From Lytechinus pictus (taxonomy: Eukaryota > Echinodermata > Echinoidea > Temnopleuroida > Toxopneustidae), in contig NC_087258.1 in the NCBI RefSeq assembly GCF_037042905.1, positions 4,814,501 through 4,878,500 of the forward strand: DNA of 64,000 bases, written 5' to 3'. Both the position numbers and the translations under genes were made by a program. Each line of letters begins with the position of its first letter. The first letter of the stretch is position 1. Shown here one piece after another: positions 12,511 through 24,609 of the stretch. The notes beneath the pieces were generated by a model that had not been told where the DNA came from, made no database searches, and worked only from the letters and a program-made list of their open reading frames with translations.

Positions 12511-13963
12511 GATATATGCATCATTTTATTAATAACTCTTTCAAATCATATGGTACTGGCATTTGTCTTGCAATTTGTCGCAAACTGAGCAACATGTCCT
12601 GCCCTGTTTTACACTGTGAATAAATTTGTCTATTCGCATTTAAAAAAAAAAACTGTCACATCAACAAACAAATTCTATCTTCATCAAAGAAGACATAGCT
12701 ATACAATAAAACCATGATGCCTTTTGTAAAATATAATTTTGTAAAAAAGAACAACAAAAAAAAAACCAAGTACAGACCTACCTAAATAAAATCCTTTCAA
12801 ATGTTTATCATTCATAACGCCCATTCACATCTGAAAATGCCACAACTTGAGACCAGGCTTACCTGAGACTGCATTGGCAATTCAATTTTTTAAAATTTAT
12901 TTTGAGAAAACGAACAACCAACTTCAAGAGTAAACATTCTCAGAGGTCAAACATACATTTATTTACATCACTCCCCTGTTTACACACACAGTAAATGACT
13001 TTCATCCCATGGACCTCTTCATGTAACTTTAAGTTCAGCACTGAAAAGTTGAATGCCAGGATCAAAGGGTGAAGGCTAAAAGTCAAACAGCCAACAATGC
13101 GAGATACATAACAACTGTACTGATAATCTGATATGATTTGCCTACACATCAATAACAGAAAATAGAAGAAAAAAAAGGTCAACAACTCAAATTCTGGACT
13201 TCATCATGACAAAGATTATCACTTACAGTTACATGTAGATCTATTCTGATTTTAAATCAAGTTTAAAAAAAATAAAACAAGTTTTTAAGTTCAACAATGT
13301 ACATGTAAAATAAGTCAACATTCATCTTCATATTTTCTTGGTCTCATCACATGGTGAGGCATTGTCTGTCAAGCAGAGAAGAGAAAGGTGACTTGACAAG
13401 AACTTACAATAGTCAATAGTAACTTACATCCTCTAATAACTATAACTCCTATTCTTCATCAAGTTCTTCATCAAGTTATATCATAACCTTGTTCATTGAA
13501 TATTAGGTGATCAGGTTGAGCCTTGAGGATTGATCTTGCATATTCATAACAATATTATGCTGGCCTGGCGAATCTACTACATTTCAAGATCCAGGATCTT
13601 GTTTTTTTTTTCTTCTTGTCCAACAAAATGCAAAGCTGACTTGACACATCCTGAAACTGATCCTAAGAGATCCTGATATTTGTCCCAAGAATTTGACAAT
13701 GACAAGCAAAAATAAAAAGGTGGGCTTGAGCAACATTTCTAGCTCAAACGTCAGTCCAGCAGGTCAGCCAACCACAAGCAGCTGACCCGGTGCCCGGTGC
13801 CGGTGGTGACGGGGTTATTGTCTCCCAATATTCGCTCGCGCCGCGCCGCGCTCGAATGTGAAGTTTTTGAAGGAACCGTCGGTTAATCTAGTAACGTTAG
13901 ATCAAAGTTTGCATCGGAATTCAGGCACATGAAGCTATGAAAGATTGGTTTGATTGCACTTAC
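12511..13963. other. Non-coding; CpG-rich segment near the right side
   Basis: No gene was recognised. Around 13,780-13,860 the sequence becomes GC- and CpG-rich, which contrasts with its AT-rich surroundings and fits a promoter or first-exon region for the minus-strand candidate next to it. Confidence 0.45.
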
Positions 13964-14226
13964 CGTAACTTTTTGTTAGATGTGGATCTATTCCAAAAGT
14001 AAAAATCCTTCAACGGTCTGAGCGTAGTCCGCCGTAGAACACGTCTTTTCCCCCTCAACAAAATATCTCCGTCTGAAAATTCTGAATTCGATATATAACG
14101 CGTCGATCGATCGCGGGCGCTGGCGCGCACGTGTCGTGTACGTACGCACGGTACGCACGCACCGTTACGCATATGTCCGTACGCGCAGCGTATGGCGCGC
14201 CATTTGTCCCATCTTTCTGCCTCCAT
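13964..14226 (-). other. Candidate first exon of an unidentified minus-strand gene
   Basis: On the minus strand an open frame of 88 codons starts at an ATG at 14,226 and runs into GTTACG|GTAAGTG, a strong splice donor at about 13,964. The region is CpG-rich with palindromic ACGT/GCGC motifs, unlike the surrounding AT-rich DNA, as expected of a metazoan CpG promoter and first exon. The predicted peptide is basic with clustered Cys, and I recognise no domain. It could equally be a 5' non-coding exon. No downstream exon was identified. Confidence 0.3.
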
Positions 14227-14619
14227 GGTTTGACCGAAACAGCAGTTCTTCGTTCGATAAACTCAGTTTTTTGCTCGATATAGGCCTAAACATATTTTTT
14301 TTCCTGAAAATATCTATTCATCAACATATTATAAACAGAGTTTTCTTCATAAACTAAGTTTTTCATCAAGTGATGAAATTATTTTATCGATTTTGATGAA
14401 CTAGTTTTTTAAATTTTGATATTCCATGAGTTTTTCGCTATCTATCAACATTGTTTCTATTAATGACTTCGATTAATATGAATGAAATGAGCTATCACAG
14501 GAAATACGGAATAGCTCATTTGTGCAAATCAAATTTTTCGGAGTGTTTAATTTCATGTCTACTTCGAACAATAAAATATGAATGGATGGATAGAATATAC
14601 AAATAATGCATGCAGCCGA

Positions 14620-14753
14620 GTGCGTTAGTGGAAATGCAGAGTACACGAGGTTTCTTTATATAGGTGCCGCACTGTGCACGAGCCGCTGGCGGCGAGTGCC
14701 CAGTGTGCACCATCTAAAGAAACCGAGCTTTCTCTGCATTTACTTTTACGCAC
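14620..14753. repeat. Long imperfect hairpin (arms about 58 nt)
   Basis: The left arm carries GTGCGTTAGTGGAAATGCAG, then GGTTTCTTTA and CACTGTGCAC. The right arm carries CAGTGTGCACCATCTAAAGA, then CTCTGCATTTAC and TACGCAC, in inverted order around a short GC-rich loop. The arms match at roughly three quarters or more of positions by eye. It could be a tiny MITE or a foldback RNA precursor. Confidence 0.65.
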
Positions 14754-16533
14754 GACAGAGCAAGTGCATTATTTGTTTTATAAAATAGCAATTAACACAG
14801 ATTGTTGGATTTCTCCCGGGGCTGGTCTGCTTGAGCGTGCAATGTCAATTTTCGTTGCGCACCTTTTGCACTGCCGTGCATGCACAAAACAAGTTGGATG
14901 CCATGTGACGCGTATGGCCAATCGCGATGCTTGAAATAATACACCTATTTTATAAAACATAATACAGAAACATAAATGTCCTAATATTGAGTTTATTGAT
15001 GTCATAAAGTTAGAATTCAACTGGCGTGATTCAGAAAAAAAAGTAAAGTAGACCCCCTATTGGCAAGATTTGATAACAACTTCAATTCTTGATATATACA
15101 AATAAAATACATATAGCAAATAAAATATGATCTTTACAAATTGACAACTCATACATTGACAACTCATATAATTAACACTTTTCATTTTCTGTTCTTTCTT
15201 CTTGGAAGCACTTACATTTTTTTCTTTAACTTGCTATATATTTTATTCTTAAATACGTTTATGTATGGATTAAAACTGTATCACATCATTGAGTGATACA
15301 ATAAAAACACAATATCACACTATCTTCCAATACATGATTATAAATTAAATGATGGAAATAATTTTATAAGTGTAAACTCTACTTATAAACTCAATTAAAT
15401 ACTCATTTTCATTTCGAGTGTCAAAACAAAACATAAAAAAGAGATTTTCCAAATACACAAAAATGAATAATTAACTAGAGATGCTCGGCGGGTCGCGCGG
15501 CCGAGCACATGTATCCCCTGAACCCACCGCGTCATCCGTCATTGCGATATAGAGCTCACACAGATATTTGACAAATAAATACAATTGTCATGGCGACAAT
15601 GACCCTGCCCACATTTTTACTGTGGGTACCAAATTTGATGACAATAATATGATGTAGCAGCATGACTCTGCAGAACCTAAAATATTGTCCAGTATCACCT
15701 GTTGGGGAATACAATTATAGAGTAATCTGGATATATTTTATAAACCTAACCCTAAGACCCCCCCCCCCCCCACCAAAAATAATAGGCATCTTCGCTTCAC
15801 CTTCAAATATTGCTTCTGTGTGCCAACTGTTATGACAAACTGGAAAAAAGCAGACGTTACAGGTTTTACAAAATTTTCCACAAAAATATGGTTCAATTCT
15901 TTTTTTATTTCATTTCCATTCAAAAAACATAATACAAAGTAATATAAAGTAATACAAATCAAGTACAATTTTACAGAAGGGCATTCTTACTTCGTAAAAA
16001 AAAAAAACAGAAAAAACAGTATAATATAGAGCATAAATGGAAATGAGGGGGATCCACTAAAAAGCAAAGCTTGTAAAGTGTGGATCCCCCTTGGAAATGA
16101 AAAAAGTATAGTAGACTTATTCTGATATTATGCGTACATAATTATATGTATTACAGGAAAGAAAAAGAGAACAAAAGAAATCATACGGATGCAAATATAA
16201 TTACTGAACTAATGCAAAGCTTTTCACACAAAGAGGTCTTCGTAGTAAAGGATGTGTTGCGCAAGACAGAAGAAAGGAAAGAAAGAAAAAATAACAGAAA
16301 GAGAGAGAGGGGATGACAAGACATAGAAGACAAGACAAGACAAAAGACAGGACAGTACAAGACAAGATAACTACTTTATAAAAGGAGGAATACTAAGAAT
16401 GGGAAAGGGCTGACCACGAACCAGCTTGATCTGGTGAAATGACAAAAGATGATATAACTGGACAATATCAGATGAAAAAAGATAAAACAATAAAAGTGAA
16501 AAATGTAATGATTAAAATCAAGATAATGAAGTG
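14754..16533. other. Non-coding, AT-rich; right part may be LINE 3' UTR
   Basis: No exon was recognised. Poly-C at about 15,760-15,770. The part adjoining 16,534 lies downstream of the minus-strand LINE coding remnant, so its 3' untranslated region probably lies within 15.9-16.5 kb, but no end could be defined. Confidence 0.4.
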
Positions 16534-18112
16534 TTAGTTCCGTTGCGAAGAATTATAGGAATTAAGCAGGATAATTTTGAGTTTATGTTTGAATGAATTT
16601 AAGGAGACACTGTCTTTAATATTATTAGCTAGTGAGTTCCAGAATTTAGGACCGTTTGAAAAGGAATGTATTTTTGGCCAGTAAAGTTCTGTAAAGTGGA
16701 ATGTGAAGTTCGTCAGAGTGTCTCGTGGGGTAGTTATGATAAAATTGATTTTTAGGGAACATGGCATCAAAAATATGGGGAAGTGCATTATTATTATAAC
16801 TATACATGAAGTGCCCTAACTGTAGTAAATACAGGTCTTTGACTTTCAACAGTTTACTTTCTAGAAAAAGTGGGTCCGTATGAGAACGGAAACATGTACT
16901 ATAAATAATACGAAGTGCTTTCTTTTGCAAAAGCAACAATTTGTCTAATAAGTATTGATGGGTATCACCCCAAATAAGAATCCCGTAGTTTAAATAAGGC
17001 AAGATTAAGGATGAGTAGAGCATGATTAGTGATGTGGAGGGAATGCAAAATTTTAGCCTATTAATAATACCTATATTTCGTGAAATTATTTTGGATATAT
17101 TTTCAATATGATTTTTCCAAGAAAGTTTACTGTCAACTGTTATACCAAGAAATTTGGTGTAAGGTACCATTTGTAATAAGGTATTATCAAACATAATGTT
17201 CATCGGTAACTTGTCTATGGAATTACTAAATAACATGTATTTTGTTTTGTTAAGGTTCAAAGATAATCGATTGGCTCTTATCCATTCAGTAACATTAATC
17301 AGTTCAGAATTGATAACATCAACTAAAGTTTGTGGATTCTGATGAGAAAAAAATAAGGTCGAATCATCTGCAAACAAGATAAGGGACAATATTTTGGATG
17401 ATCTACAGAAATCATTTATATAAATTGTGAAAAGAAGTGGGCCTAATAAGCTACCCTGAGGGACTCCACAGTTAACATATTTTAAATTGGAGTTATGATC
17501 TTTAACAAACACGTATTGTTGTCTGTTGAATAAGTAACTCCTGAACCACTCCAAGGCCTTCCCTCGCACACCATAGTGAGACATTTTTTTAAGTAGGATT
17601 TCATGATTGATGGTATCGAAGGCCTTGGAGTAGTCCAGGAAAATACCCACAAGGTGACTAGATTTATCTAGAGCATTAACTACTTTGTTGACAAAATTCA
17701 TCAGGGCATGAGTGGTGTTGTGCTTTTCGCGAAACCCAAATTGAACATCAGATAAAATATTATGCATTGACAAAAAATTTTCGGTTCTAACGTATACTAT
17801 TCTTTCAAGGATCTTAGAGAATGTGGACAAAAGAGAGATAGGTCGGTAATTACCGACATCCAACTTATCACCTTTTTTTAAATAAAGGGATTACCTTGGC
17901 TATCTTCATTTGATTTGGAACTGTACCATTTTCTAAGGAAAGGTTGAATATGTGCACCAGTGGGGAAACAATAGAATTTATTACGGATTTTAAAATAAAA
18001 TTATTAATTTCATCAAAGCCAGGGCTTTTTTTATTTTTCAAACCAGATACGATATCAATAACTTCTTGATTATATGTTGGAGCAAAAAATATTGAATTTG
18101 GGTTAGGCGGGC
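16534..18112 (-). pseudogene. Decayed non-LTR retrotransposon reverse transcriptase (Jockey/CR1/L2-like)
   Basis: On the minus strand three open pieces in different frames give an RT and its C-terminal region. The 18,112-17,868 piece holds the region leading to 'IPLFKK'. The 17,863-16,646 piece holds YRPISLLSTFSKILE, QFGFREKHNTTHAL, LDYSKAFDTINHEILL, GVPQGSLLGPLLFTIYINDF and the catalytic box FADDSTLFF. The tail with 'FWNSL' lies in a third frame ending at 16,534. Breaks fall in a T-rich homopolymer near 17,866-17,880 and near 16,660-16,700. The endonuclease domain is missing, so the copy is 5'-truncated, as is usual for LINEs. Clade assignment is tentative. Confidence 0.88.
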
Positions 18113-18119
18113 CGAGATA

Positions 18120-18900
18120 GTTACCATGGCGGTGAACCAAGTCTCCACCCACTCCAAAGTCATTAGGCGGCTTTGCTTTACCATAATGGACCTTCATGAC
18201 AAATCAGAAGATAATTGGTGAAGAAATGCAGACAGTAGAGCACTCACAAGGAAATCTCTGCTATTTCCACAAAAGCTATTGTTACCATGGCAACCAAGTC
18301 TCCGCCCACTCCAAAGTCATTAGGCGGCTTTGTTTTACCATAATGGACCTTCATGACAAATCAGAAGATGATTGGAGAAGAAATGCAGACAGTAGAGCAC
18401 TCACAAGGCAATCTTTGCTATTTCCACAAAAGCTCTTGTTACCATGGCAACGATGTCTCCGCCCACACCAAAATCGATAGGCGGCTTCGCTATACCACAC
18501 TCAACCTTAATGCCACATTTGAAGATGATCGGAGAAGAAATGCAGCTGGTAGAGCGCTCACAAGGACATCTCTGCTATTTCCACAAAAACTCGTTACCAT
18601 GGCAACTATATCTCCGCCCACACCAAAATCGATAGGCGGCTTCGCTATACCACACTCAACCTTCATGCCAAATTTGAAGATGATCGGAGAAGAAATGCAG
18701 CTGGTAAAGCGCTCACAAGGACATCTCTGCTATTTCCACAATAACTCGTTACCATGGCAACGATGTCTCCGCCCGCACCATAATCGATAGGCGGCTTTGC
18801 TACACCACACTTAACCTTCATGCCACATTTGAAGATGATCGGAGAAGAAATGCAGCTGATAGCGCTCACAAGGAAATCTCTGCGGCGGACGCGACGAGGC
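18120..18900 (+). repeat. Tandem repeat (5 units, about 157 bp) with perfect RFX X-boxes
   Basis: Units start with GTTACCATGG at 18,120, 18,281, 18,438, 18,593 and 18,748 (spacings 161, 157, 155, 155). Four of five units have the complete palindrome GTTACCATGGCAAC, the consensus X-box bound by RFX transcription factors; the first has a diverged right half. Each unit also contains TCCGCCCACACC, a GGCGGCTT block and 'GAAGATGATCGGAGAAGAAA'. Open frames across it are repeat shadows. It abuts the truncated 5' end of the LINE, and the first unit overlaps the LINE-derived open frame. Confidence 0.88.
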
Positions 18901-19361
18901 CAAATCCATATTATCTAGACGAATTGAAGCCATTAACAAATATTTTATTCAGAAAAACCCACCACCTCGGCCTCTTTACTCAGATATTTCATATCCTAAC
19001 AACATAATCTCGGCCCTGAACCCTACCTACCACCCCCCCCCCCCGACCCTCCCTAAACACCCCCCCCCCCCCCCCATCCCCTATCCGGTGGATGACTGGC
19101 TCTGGGTTCCTATTATTGGTCTAATATTTAAGTTTTCCAATTTAGAGAATTAATGGATTGTTAGAGTCCCCATCTTTGTTGCCAATTTATTTTCTTCTCT
19201 TTGGTCTTCTACATAATACTATTTTTTTCATTCAATGAAGGTGTTTTTAAAAAAGATATCGAGTATGATCAATAGATAATTCTTACATCTCTGATTTTGG
19301 AATCTAAATAATCGTTGCATGGCATGTATTTGTATATATATATATATATATATATTTTGCC
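18901..19361. other. Low-complexity non-coding with poly-C runs and (TA)n
   Basis: Poly-C tracts lie near 19,030-19,075 and a (TA)n microsatellite at about 19,334-19,354. No coding signal. Confidence 0.6.
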
Positions 19362-19650
19362 TCCGACGAAGATTCTGCTAGGATCGAAAGCTTAGGCCCC
19401 TTTTTGACTTTCTAATTTACTCCATTGGCTCTCTTTTATTAGATAAGCAGTTTTCAGCAGCTTCTTTTTGCCATTGTATATATATTTAAGACAATCATAA
19501 AAAAGAACTTTCTCCCACATTTTCCCATCACAAAATAATCTCCGTCTATATTCCCATGACCATTGTCGATAACCTGACCCATGCATCCATTGGCGACTGT
19601 TCGATGGATAAGGCAACTCACTTTCATTTATCAAAACTTTATTACCAAAA
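19362..19650. mobile_element. Possible Penelope-like element tail with hammerhead-resembling motif
   Basis: The segment CCGACGAAGATTCTGCTAGG followed by ATCGAAAGC resembles a minimal hammerhead core: a CNGANGA-like box, a short stem (GATTC paired with GGATC) and GAAA. Such motifs are known in the terminal repeats of Penelope-like retroelements. The usual U of the CUGANGA box is C here and an extra A precedes the stem, so activity is doubtful. The family and boundaries are guesses. Confidence 0.3.
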
Positions 19651-19739
19651 TACTAACTCGTAAAAGAATGAAGGATAAAAGATAAAAGATGAACGATATC
19701 ATCCGGGGTGCATAATGTTTCTGGATTCATTCATTTTAA

Positions 19740-20352
19740 AGGACAAGTCCACCCCAACAAAAATTTGATTTGAATAGAAAGAGAAAAATCCAACAAGTAT
19801 AACGCTGAAAATTTCATCAAACTCGGAAGTAAAATAAGAAAGTTATGACATTTTAAAGTTTCGTTTCATTTCACAAAACACTTATATAGAATGCACATCT
19901 CGGTTGGTATGCAAATGAGGGAACTGATGACATCACTCACTCACTATTTCTTTTGTATTTTATTACATGAAATACGATATATTCTAATTTTCTCCCCATT
20001 GTCCTGTGAAACAAAGTTTTATTACTACTGAACATGTGGAACTACCATTGTTTAACATTTTATGGTTCAGTCAAGTTTGTCCTTATTGTCAAATCTGTAA
20101 AAATTGAAATATTGCATAATTCAAACAATAAAAAACAAAAGAAATACCGGTAGTGAGTGAGCGACATCATTGACTCTCTCATTTACATGTAACTGACTCG
20201 TTCATATAACTATTTTGTGAAAAATAAGCGAAATTTAAAAATGTCATAACTTTCTTATTTTACATCCGATTTTGATGAAATTTGCAGCATTATGCTTGTC
20301 TGATTTTTCTCTTTATATTCAAATCAACATTTTTCTGAGGTGGACTTGACCT
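19740..20352. mobile_element. TTAA-flanked MITE, 'AGGACAAGTCCACC' family, copy 1
   Basis: The ends are AGGACAAGTCCACC and GGTGGACTTGACCT, bordered by TTAA at 19,736-19,739 and 20,353-20,356. The arms repeat inverted blocks such as 'AAAATTTCATCAAA' and 'TTTGATGAAATTT', 'AAATCAACATTTTTCTGAGG' being the right-arm counterpart of the left-arm start. A nearly full second copy is at 22,114-22,686, and an internally deleted one at 32,291-32,431. Confidence 0.88.
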
Positions 20353-20637
20353 TTAAGTGTCAGCAAAGACTCTCGAGTATCAATCAATGAGGCAGCTGCT
20401 TTCAATCACAGTTTGAAAAAAAAATCCACCCTAACGACTCTCCGTTATACCTACTATTAACATTCGCTTGACCTATATAGTCCCAACCCACCCCTCCCCT
20501 TCACTTTCCATTAATTTGTCTCAGGAGCCATGGAACTGCGGTTTATATGGGTGTGGCTTCGGGCATGAGCCCCCTCCTATTTCAATAATGATACAAAAAT
20601 GAGAACATGCACTGCAAAAACGCCGTCCAACAGTTCA

Positions 20638-20815
20638 GCCCGGTATCAATATCGGTCCACACCAGAGAGGTGTTGAAACGTACAACACCGGTTGTTTGGC
20701 GTTAGGCTAACAGCAGCATTTGAGCAACACCAACTAGTGTTAAACCGCTATCGGTTTGATTCTTAACTGGTGTTGTTTCAACGCTTTTCTGGTGTGGACC
20801 GATATAGATATTGGG
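20638..20815. mobile_element. Short foldback MITE
   Basis: The left arm ATATCGGTCCACACCAGA followed by GGTGTTGAAAC is inverted in the right arm as GTTTCAAC and TCTGGTGTGGACCGATAT. The centre contains further 'AACACCA' and 'TGGTGTT' pairs. No duplication could be fixed. Confidence 0.7.
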
Positions 20816-21141
20816 ATGGTGTTAAATCAACCCTTAAATCCCCCCTCATTTCAAACCCGTTCCATGTACAACCACTCTCTCTCTCTTTACCTACACCCCT
20901 ACACCCCCTCCTCCCTTGCAAAGCAAGATCGCTGATAGCATCCCTGCAAACATGGTGTCAAAACTATACCCTGTGTCTATAGGAAGACAACGCTAAAAAT
21001 TTAAGCCATACAGTGTTAAATTATCCCACTTGCATTTGGTAGGTGATGATAAGACCTAACTCACACATTCAATAACACAATGTTATCAATACCTAATTAA
21101 TGTAGTTAACCTATACTCATACAGGAAGTATAAACAGGAAG

Positions 21142-21306
21142 CAGGTGCGGATCCAGGGGGGGGGGGCACGTTTTCCTTAGAAAATCTGACAAGCAAAAAA
21201 AAATCAATGGGGGCACTCTTGGGTAAAAGCGGTATATTAAATATTTACATTACAAGTTTTAATTGGCTCGCAGGGGAGGGGGGGGGGGGGGCTGGATCCG
21301 CCAGTG
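21142..21306. mobile_element. hAT-type G/C-run MITE, degenerate copy
   Basis: The left end is CAGGTGCGGATCCAGG and the right end is CTGGATCCGCCAGTG, an inverted terminal repeat matching the hAT-type family. The interior carries poly-G runs and GACAAGCAAAAAAAA. A clean target duplication is not visible. Confidence 0.6.
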
Positions 21307-22113
21307 AAAGGAAACTATAATGCGGGGGCGGTGATCCTGGGGGTGGGCACAGTGTCCCCACATTTTGAAGCACTGAAAATTGCCCTTTTTACGCAAGAAA
21401 GGTGTCCTTTTTATGATAAGAAAAATGCCCCAACACGAACGTGTACTGTGCCCTTTTCATCTGACAAGGACCCGTTTTATATGTGAGCAAGTGCCCTTTC
21501 TCGAATCAGTGCCCCTTACGAACTTTTTGTGCCCTTTCACCTGAAAAGGACCCGTATTTTCATTAATGAGCGCCCCTTTGAAACAAGAAACGAATATTTT
21601 CATTTTTTATATGTTACTGTACATGTAATTATGAAGGGGAAAAACAAGTAAGAATATTACGTGCCTTATGTTTCTTGAGTCATGTGAGTGGGGTAGATAT
21701 TGGCGTACAGATGCTACCCCCCCCCAAAAAAAAAAAACCAAGACCAAGAAAAAGAGAAGAGGAAAGAGAAAAGGGTGAAATATGATATTATTTTCTGAAA
21801 AGATATGTCAAAATCTATTACAAAATTGGATTTTCGTTTTAAAAAAGTCAGATAGGTTGGCCGATAAATCTTTTTCTTTCTTTGTTTTTATATACCCTTT
21901 TCGAAAGAAAATGTACCCTTTTTTACTGCCCCCACTTTCAACTTCTCTCCGCCGCCCCTGTCTCATTGAGAAATTGTAATCATCGCGACTTGTTTCACAT
22001 TATACTGAACTGTATTCTTCATCTTATCTCGTGCCTTAATTCATTATAATACTGGTTAAAAGTAAATATGCAACGATCAAAATAACGACAACATTGTTCA
22101 GTTTGTTCTTTAA
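21307..22113. other. Degenerate repeats, non-coding
   Basis: The words GTGCCCTTTT and AAGGACCCG recur several times in 21,340-21,560, suggesting a decayed low-complexity repeat. Poly-C followed by poly-A lies near 21,715-21,740. No gene was recognised. Confidence 0.5.
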
Positions 22114-22686
22114 AGGACAAGTCCACCCCAACCAAAAGTGGATTTGAATAAAAAGAGAAAAATCCAACAAGCATAACACTCGGATGTAAAATAAGAAAGT
22201 TATGACATTTTAAAGTTTTGCTTAATTTCACAAAATAGTTATATACACATCCTGGTCGGTATGCAAATGAGGGAACTGATGACATCACACACTCACTATT
22301 TCTTTTGTATTTTATTATATGAAATATTCTAATTTTCTCATGTCCTGTGAAATAAAGTTTTATTTCGCCCTGAACATGATGAATTACCATTGTAAACATT
22401 TTATGGTTCAGTCAAGTTGGTCTTTATTGCCAAATCTGTAAAAATTGAAATATTGTATGATTCAAACAATGAAAAACAAAAGAAATAGTGAGTGAGGGAC
22501 ATCATCGATTCTCTCATTTGCATGTGACTAAATTGTGCACATAACTATTTGTGAAAAATAAGCGAAATTTTAAAATGTCATAGCATTTTTATTTTACATC
22601 CGATTTTGATGAAATTTTCAGCATTATGCTTGTCTGATTTTTCTCTTTATATTCAAATCAACATTTTTCTGAGGTGGACTTGACCT
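22114..22686. mobile_element. TTAA-flanked MITE, 'AGGACAAGTCCACC' family, copy 2
   Basis: The termini are the same as copy 1 and are bordered by TTAA at 22,110-22,113 and 22,687-22,690. It is in the same orientation as copy 1 with small internal deletions, for example near the left 'AACAAGCATAACAC' block. Confidence 0.88.
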
Positions 22687-23273
22687 TTAAAAGATCGATC
22701 GTTCCCCACTGTCCCAGGCCCCTGATTAACATTGGTTCTACGGCTTCTACCCCCTCCCCAAAAAAAGGAAAGGAAAAAAAAGAGAGATTTATGCGGTGTC
22801 AATATAGATTCGGGATAGCGCCAGCTAGGGGTTACCTCAACTTCGAGTTAACATGGTTAAGTGACACAGATTCCGAAGTGGTGAAGCATCGGCTGAAAAT
22901 CCTTCAATTTCGAGACAAAGTAACCATGGAAAACTTTGACTAGGAACCAGACTTCCACGAAAATTTGATACCGAATAAATATCAATAAGAGTGCATTCTT
23001 TATTTATATCATCATGTTCAGATGGTTAATGAAGAAAAATGTCTGTAGCAATTTCGGAAGCATCTAAAAATAACCCTTTTTTCAATAAATTATTTATCGG
23101 TTCTGTATATGGGGGTGTTGGTAGGATCCATGCTATGAAAGTGCATGGCCCTCACTAACATTAAAAAAAAAAATAACAACGGGGCAAAACTAAACCTCAG
23201 ACATTAGAAAATGTTAACTGGTATATGGAGGAACTTTTGTGAGCGTGATCTGGCAGTCTGGTTTCAACTCAAA
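22687..23273. other. Non-coding, no recognised gene
   Basis: A short open frame on the + strand starts inside the MITE end and continues to about 22,940, but it has no domain signal and is treated as chance. Confidence 0.45.
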
Positions 23274-23556
23274 GGCCCGTATTGACTATTCTGAAATCGG
23301 GTTTAAATTAAATACTGAAGTTGTTTACATATGGAGAGCTAATTGAGGCACAAATCCCAAATGTGACACCCAAATTGTTCATAATCATCTTGGAATGATA
23401 CTGAAGTATTTTTTTGTCATTATGAAAGCAAAATGAAACAAAATAGTAAACAAAAAATATACAATGTAAACAATTTTTTATTTTATTTTTGGCTCCCCAT
23501 AATTTTAGCAGAGTTAAACCGTGGGCTAAGTTAAATCTGACTTCAGAATACGGGCC
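23274..23556. mobile_element. MITE, 'GGCYCGTATTCTGAA' family, copy 2
   Basis: The left end is GGCCCGTATTGACTATTCTG and the right end is CTTCAGAATACGGGCC. Internal blocks match copy 1 (11,754-12,079) in inverted order. Confidence 0.75.
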
Positions 23557-24026
23557 AAAGTGATCAGGGATTACTCAAAGTGATATCCTTGTAGTCTGGA
23601 CCGGGGTGGGGGGGGGGGGCACTCACGTATTAATTGGCAGTATGAGTATGAGCGACCCTTATCCCCCCCCACCACCACCAGTCCCCTTCACGCCTTGGCA
23701 GCCGTTCCCAAGCAGATCACCCTTTTTCTTTTCATTGGCCAACTCGCTTTCCTCCGTTCCTATGCTCCTCATGTTAGGCGTCATTTTTATCGAAGACCCC
23801 CATTATTTGCAGACAGCCATGTAGATCTTAATCCTCTCATTTCATAGAAATTTCAGTTCCAAGAGTGTGATTTTTTACGACCCCCCCTCCTCTGAACAGC
23901 AAATAAAATAGGTCCTATCCACTATAAATTTATTTTTCATTGCATGTTTTTTTTAATTTTTTATTTCATTAGGAAAATAATTTTTGTTACTTCAGATACT
24001 GGATTTGGTTCAAAGATCAGTGGGGC
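23557..24026. other. Low-complexity non-coding
   Basis: Poly-G at 23,607-23,619 and C-rich blocks near 23,660-23,690. No gene was recognised. Confidence 0.5.
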
Positions 24027-24280
24027 CACTGGCAGATTCGGGGGGGGGGGGGACCGGCCCGTGCCCCCCTTTGAGAAGCAAAATTGAAATTTGTAATGTA
24101 ATAGTGTAAAAAACAAGAGTTTGCCCCCCCCCTTGAAAGTGGAGACCTTTTTTTTTGCTTGTCAAACTTTTTTCGGGGACGAGAGATCCTTAATTTTTGG
24201 TTAAAAAGCTTTTTTTCTTGTCAAATTTTCCTCGGAAAAATGTGCCCCCCCCCCTTTGGAAAATCCTGGATCCGTCCCTT
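24027..24280. mobile_element. hAT-type G/C-run MITE with 8 bp duplication
   Basis: It is flanked by perfect direct repeats AGTGGGGC (24,019-24,026 and 24,281-24,288). It begins CACTGGCAGATTCGGG and ends GGAAAATCCTGGATCCGTCC plus CTT. The interior has poly-G/C runs and TTTTTTTTGCTTGTCAAA, as in the copies at 8,802 and 44,854. Confidence 0.8.
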
Positions 24281-24609
24281 AGTGGGGCTACTACTTGAGA
24301 ACGAGTTGAACAAAATACTGTCTGCCGGGCAAGTCCCACTGGTAATCAGCACTACAGAGAGAACTGTCGGAGTGAATTAAAAAAAAAGAGAGAGAAAAAA
24401 AAAGGAGAAGAAATGGATTTATCTTCTTCCAGTTGTTAAAGGAACATCTTCATTTGATTTAAAGGAAAATGAAATTTTCTTCATTTACATGTAGGTGTTA
24501 GATTAAACTATCCTCATTTCGCTGTTATAGTATGGAGACGAGATGACATTGCTTTCATAAAGCTATTAACATCGAGACAGAAGAGACTGAGTGGGGGGCA
24601 GGTTTATTT

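Noticed and set aside
18196..18790. Overlapping open frames of 94-145 codons
   Set aside because: They are translations of the tandem X-box repeat.
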